The notes below the pieces were generated by a model. It saw nothing but the letters and a program-made list of their open reading frames with translations, ran no database searches and was not told the DNA's origin. From the NCBI RefSeq assembly GCF_024652905.1, contig NZ_CP102428.1:818501-882500 (forward strand): a stretch of 64,000 nucleotides of DNA. Direction: 5' to 3'. Shown here piece by piece: positions 60,074 through 64,000 of this stretch. Within the stretch, counting starts at the first letter, position 1. The number at the start of each line of letters is the position of its first letter. The DNA is from Pseudomonas oryzihabitans. Its GTDB lineage: Bacteria > Pseudomonadota > Gammaproteobacteria > Pseudomonadales > Pseudomonadaceae. The position numbers and the translations under genes are program-made.

Positions 60074-60283
60074 ATGAAAACCAAGGACAATGCGTCCAAG
60101 AGTCGTTCCTGGGCTATCGTCGGGCTGGAAACGCTCGTCATCGTCGCCCTGTCGCTGTACGTCGCCTTTGGCGCCGGGCTGTTCATCAAGCACCACTGCT
60201 GGGACACCCTGACCCCGCAACAGCAAGACCAGATTCTCGAGCAGATGAGCCGCAGTGCTCAGGAAAACACCCTGCTCACCTGA
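60074..60283 (+). CDS. Small single-helix inner-membrane protein
   Basis: A 69-residue protein with a basic N-terminus (MKTKDNASKSRSWAIV), one transmembrane helix at about 15-36 (LETLVIVALSLYVAFGAGLF) and a charged C-terminal tail (LTPQQQDQILEQMSRSAQ). The ATG follows GAGG with 6 bases spacing. The orientation is probably N-in. A 6-bp stem GATTCG/CGAATC followed by a pyrimidine stretch lies just after the stop. Function unknown. Confidence 0.6.
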   Translation: MKTKDNASKSRSWAIVGLETLVIVALSLYVAFGAGLFIKHHCWDTLTPQQQDQILEQMSRSAQENTLLT

Positions 60284-60384
60284 TTCGCTTTCGCTCGAAT
60301 CCCTTCTTCTCAAACAATAAGAATCCTTCCTTTTTCTCCCGCGCACCGCCTAGGTGTCGAGGTGGCTTCGTCACGTCCAGAGCT

Positions 60385-60567
60385 CTAGCAGACCAGGTGT
60401 TCGCCTGGACTCACGGGGGCGGCGGAGGTTGCCTTGGGCGGCACCCTGGGCGAGGACATCGCCACGGGGCGGGCGCGACGCGCCAGGCGCAGCATGGCCC
60501 AAAGTATGGCCAGCGACAGGGCTAGCCAGCCAAGTATCAGAAGAAGGATGTAGGTCGCAGGAGTCAT
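60385..60567 (-). CDS. Possible small single-helix membrane protein
   Basis: A 60-residue frame with one strong transmembrane helix (YILLLILGWLALSLAILWAML, split here by a helix-friendly GW) followed by a basic stretch RLARRARP and a proline-rich tail ending in cysteine. The ribosome site is weak. Composition favours a real peptide over chance, but no relative is recognised. Confidence 0.4.
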   Translation of the reverse strand: MTPATYILLLILGWLALSLAILWAMLRLARRARPVAMSSPRVPPKATSAAPVSPGEHLVC

Positions 60568-60708
60568 TGACGTTCACCGTACGGCTGTCTCGGAAAGGTG
60601 TCTTTGCTGGGACACATTTCTCTAGACTCGTCAATAGCTATCCTGTTCAGGCTTTCCCGACGAGGGGTCCAACCGGGCACCGCTCGCGCGGAGCCCGGTG
60701 GATGGGGA

Positions 60709-62175
<1,467 letters not shown>

Positions 62176-62260
62176 GGGGATACGTCGACAGTTGGCAGGC
62201 GCGAATTATGGCAGAAAAATGACTGCCGCCATCGGCACCTTGAATGGGAGGGAAAAATTA

Positions 62261-62401
62261 AGGCTTGTCTGAACAGCAGCCGAGCGAAGGTCAGGCAAGG
62301 CGAAAATCAGCGAGAAAGCGGAGTTTACGAGGGGTAAATGAGCATTCCGGGATGATTTTCAACGCAGTATGGCCGAGCGCAGGCGCTTTTCCGATAAGCC
62401 T
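62261..62401 (+). repeat. Dispersed MITE-like repeat, copy B
   Basis: A 141-bp copy between the pit start and the queD stop. The inverted ends are AGGCTTGTCTGAACAGC (62261-62277) and GCTTTTCCGATAAGCCT (62385-62401), matching at 14 of 17 positions. The core reads GCGGAGTTTACGAGGGG then TAAATGAGCATTCCG. Its right end overlaps the queD stop codon by two bases. Confidence 0.75.
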
Positions 62402-62756
62402 AGTCGCCGCGGTAGATGCAGCCACAGGTGCAGGTCTCATGGACGCGAACCTGGCTGAGTTCGGGGAGCAGGGGCTTGAGCTGTTGCCAGATCCAGCGCG
62501 CGAGCACTTCGCTGGTAGGGTTCTCGAGACCCGGGATGTCGTTCAGATAATGGTGGTCGAGACGCTCGTACAGGGGGTTGAAGGCGGCCTTGATATCGGC
62601 GAAATCCCGGACCCAGCCGGTATGGGGATCGACAGCACCTTCGATGTGCAGGCCTACCTTGAAGGAATGCCCATGGAGACGTCCGCACTTGTGGCCTGCC
62701 GGAACATTGGGCAGGAAGTGCGCGGCTTCGAAAATGAATTCTTTGAAAATTTCCAC
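62400..62756 (-). CDS. queD: 6-carboxy-tetrahydropterin synthase QueD
   Basis: A 118-residue enzyme of queuosine (7-deazaguanine) synthesis that turns dihydroneopterin triphosphate into 6-carboxytetrahydropterin. Zinc-binding histidines lie in FEAAHFLP and LHGHSF, and the catalytic cysteine is in HKCGRLHGH; the family ending is CTCGCIYRG. The start is a GTG at 62756 giving (M)[12 protein letters not shown], with GAGTGG 5 bases upstream; other GTGs 9 bases earlier are possible. The stop codon lies inside the right end of repeat copy B. Confidence 0.9.
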   Translation of the reverse strand: MEIFKEFIFEAAHFLPNVPAGHKCGRLHGHSFKVGLHIEGAVDPHTGWVRDFADIKAAFNPLYERLDHHYLNDIPGLENPTSEVLARWIWQQLKPLLPELSQVRVHETCTCGCIYRGD

Positions 62757-62862
62757 GATAACCACTCGCGTTGGGCCACGGGGTGTGGCGGCTGCGGGGC
62801 GGCAGTCTATCAGCTCGACACCGCCTTGCCGAACCTCGCGGTCGCCGACCAGGGGCGGCGGT

Positions 62863-63120
62863 CTAACCCGGCATCGACCAGGGCTCCAGCAGGTAGCCAT
62901 CGCGTGCCAGCTCCAGGCGAGTCTGCTCGATCAGGGCGGCGAGGTGGCCGGCATGGCTGTATTGACTGCGCGCGACATGGGCGATCGAGGCCAGTACCCG
63001 GGCGCCGTCGGTCACCTCAAGGGAAAAGCTGGCGTCGCTGGGATCTTCGCGGACGTTGCCGCGCAGGGGCAGAAAGGCCTTTTCGACGATGTGGACGGCA
63101 CGGGCGAGATCGATGGACAT
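62863..63120 (-). CDS. Small conserved hypothetical protein
   Basis: An 85-residue soluble protein beginning [21 protein letters not shown] and containing [23 protein letters not shown]. It looks like a small alpha/beta domain. A weak ribosome site (AAGGAG further upstream, near 63128) precedes the ATG. No function is recognised; it is unrelated to queD apart from orientation. Confidence 0.55.
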   Translation of the reverse strand: MSIDLARAVHIVEKAFLPLRGNVREDPSDASFSLEVTDGARVLASIAHVARSQYSHAGHLAALIEQTRLELARDGYLLEPWSMPG

Positions 63121-63234
63121 GGGCGGACTCCTTGGCAGGGGGCTTTCAATAGAGGGCCAGGGTCAGGAGAAATTCGGATTTGCCTTCACCGGCGGGCTTA
63201 GGCAGTCTCCCGATCTTTGTCTGGACAATTCCCC

Positions 63235-63852
63235 ATGCGCAGCAGCAATCCTCGTACCTTCTGGGCTCTGGTCGGCCTGGCCGCCGCCTTTGGTCTTGTC
63301 GGCCTGATCGGCAATCGAGTGGGCTGGGAGCGGTTGGAGATCGGCTATCGAACGGTACCGTCGCCCAGCGGGCTGGACATCGGCGTGGCCGGTCAGGTCA
63401 TCACCGGCCTGCCGTCCCTGTGCATCGCTCTGGCGCTGGTCACGGTGGTGACGGCGCTGATAATCCGCGGCGGGCGCCGCTTTCGTTCGCGGCTGCCCCT
63501 GCCGGTGACGGCGGGCATTCTCTGGGTGCTGCTGGCGGGCCTGCTGGTGCTTTTCTATCCCAGCACCCTGGCATTCCAGTGGGAGAATCATCGCAGCGCG
63601 GCGGAGATCGACTTCTATGTCCTGCAGGATCGCCCCGGTCCCTTCCAGGGCACAGCGCAAAAGAGCCAGCGACTGACCTACTACCGCGACTGCGGCGATA
63701 CCGGGCAGGCGGCCTGCCCGGTGTTCGAGTGCGTGGTGGAGCGGCGCAGCTGGCTGGGTGGCCTGCAGAAGATCGAAGGCTTCTACCCGGGCCTGGACCA
63801 GGAACGTCAGCTGGAGCTGCTGCGTACCCGTTGCCTGCCCGGCACGCCGTGA
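63235..63852 (+). CDS. Three-helix inner-membrane protein of unknown function
   Basis: A 205-residue protein with three transmembrane segments ([52 protein letters not shown]) and a C-terminal soluble part with three cysteines ([17 protein letters not shown]) that may be periplasmic. The ATG at 63235 was taken; no start has a good ribosome site. The 3' end overlaps the convergent ABC exporter gene by 46 bases. Function unknown. Confidence 0.5.
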   Translation: MRSSNPRTFWALVGLAAAFGLVGLIGNRVGWERLEIGYRTVPSPSGLDIGVAGQVITGLPSLCIALALVTVVTALIIRGGRRFRSRLPLPVTAGILWVLLAGLLVLFYPSTLAFQWENHRSAAEIDFYVLQDRPGPFQGTAQKSQRLTYYRDCGDTGQAACPVFECVVERRSWLGGLQKIEGFYPGLDQERQLELLRTRCLPGTP

Positions 63853-64000
63853 CCGACGAAACCGCCGGTCTGGTGCCGCCATAGGCGGGCATAGAGGCCG
63901 TTGTAGGCGATCAGTTCGTCGTGAGAACCCATCTCGACAATCTGGCCGCGCTCCATGACCACCAGGCGGTCCATGCGCGAGATGGTCGACAGCCGGTGGG
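63807..64000 (-). CDS. ABC exporter ATPase/permease, C-terminal end only
   Basis: The window ends inside this gene; 64 codons of its C-terminus are visible. HRLSTI is the H-loop of an ABC ATPase, followed by [20 protein letters not shown] and [18 protein letters not shown], the typical end of MsbA/MdlB-type half-transporters that fuse membrane and ATPase parts. Substrate cannot be judged. Confidence 0.8.
   Translation of the reverse strand, partial: HRLSTISRMDRLVVMERGQIVEMGSHDELIAYNGLYARLWRHQTGGFVGHGVPGRQRVRSSSS

Overview
This window is chromosomal DNA of a GC-rich gammaproteobacterium, almost certainly a Pseudomonas. The evidence is the fused nuoCD gene inside an unbroken nuoA-N operon, the order idh - NUDIX - mnmA - hflD - purB - cupin hydroxylase beside nuo, and an aotJQMOP arginine/ornithine transport operon, all of which follow the P. 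aeruginosa plan. The species is not decided by the sequence; the oryzihabitans/psychrotolerans group is only a guess from GC and missing neighbours (no icd or aceA here).

Layout. 1-16 kb: the 3'-truncated end of a PoxB-like thiamine enzyme, prmB, a DEAD-box RNA helicase, a GAF/degenerate GGDEF/EAL protein, an egtB-egtD pair, a LamB-type porin, a 2-hydroxyacid dehydrogenase, full-length Lhr helicase and a TorF-type outer-membrane protein. 16.3-20.9 kb: a 43-residue PA1414-like small gene and the aot operon. 21-26 kb: a GNAT enzyme, two membrane proteins, and a translationally coupled nuclease - ATP-dependent ligase pair. 25.9-33.4 kb: nitrate assimilation island (cobA, ABC nitrate transporter, NIT-ANTAR regulator, PP2C-kinase fusion). 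33.4-35.5 kb: M13 peptidase. 35.8-50.7 kb: complex I. 51-60 kb: secretin-N protein, RoxA, PurB, HflD, MnmA, NUDIX, monomeric isocitrate dehydrogenase. 60-64 kb: small membrane proteins, Pit, QueD and a partial ABC exporter.

The most informative region is the nitrate island. Two leaders, one before cobA and one before nrtA, each show a sigma-54 -24/-12 element with exact GG-N10-GC spacing, a hairpin starting at the predicted transcript end, a second hairpin with a GGAC/GTCC stem that overlaps the 5' arm of a strong intrinsic terminator, and then a ribosome site. In the cobA leader both hairpins carry hexaloops with A at position 1 and G at position 4, the signature recognised by ANTAR antiterminators; the ANTAR gene itself lies 3.7 kb away. 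The same operon carries two lesions: a one-base loss that splits nrtA, and a 189-bp MITE-like insertion exactly at the nrtB stop codon.

A second, unrelated ~140-170 bp repeat family with terminal inverted repeats and a shared core occurs three times (35.6, 53.5 and 62.3 kb). No rRNA, tRNA, CRISPR, prophage or integrase was seen.
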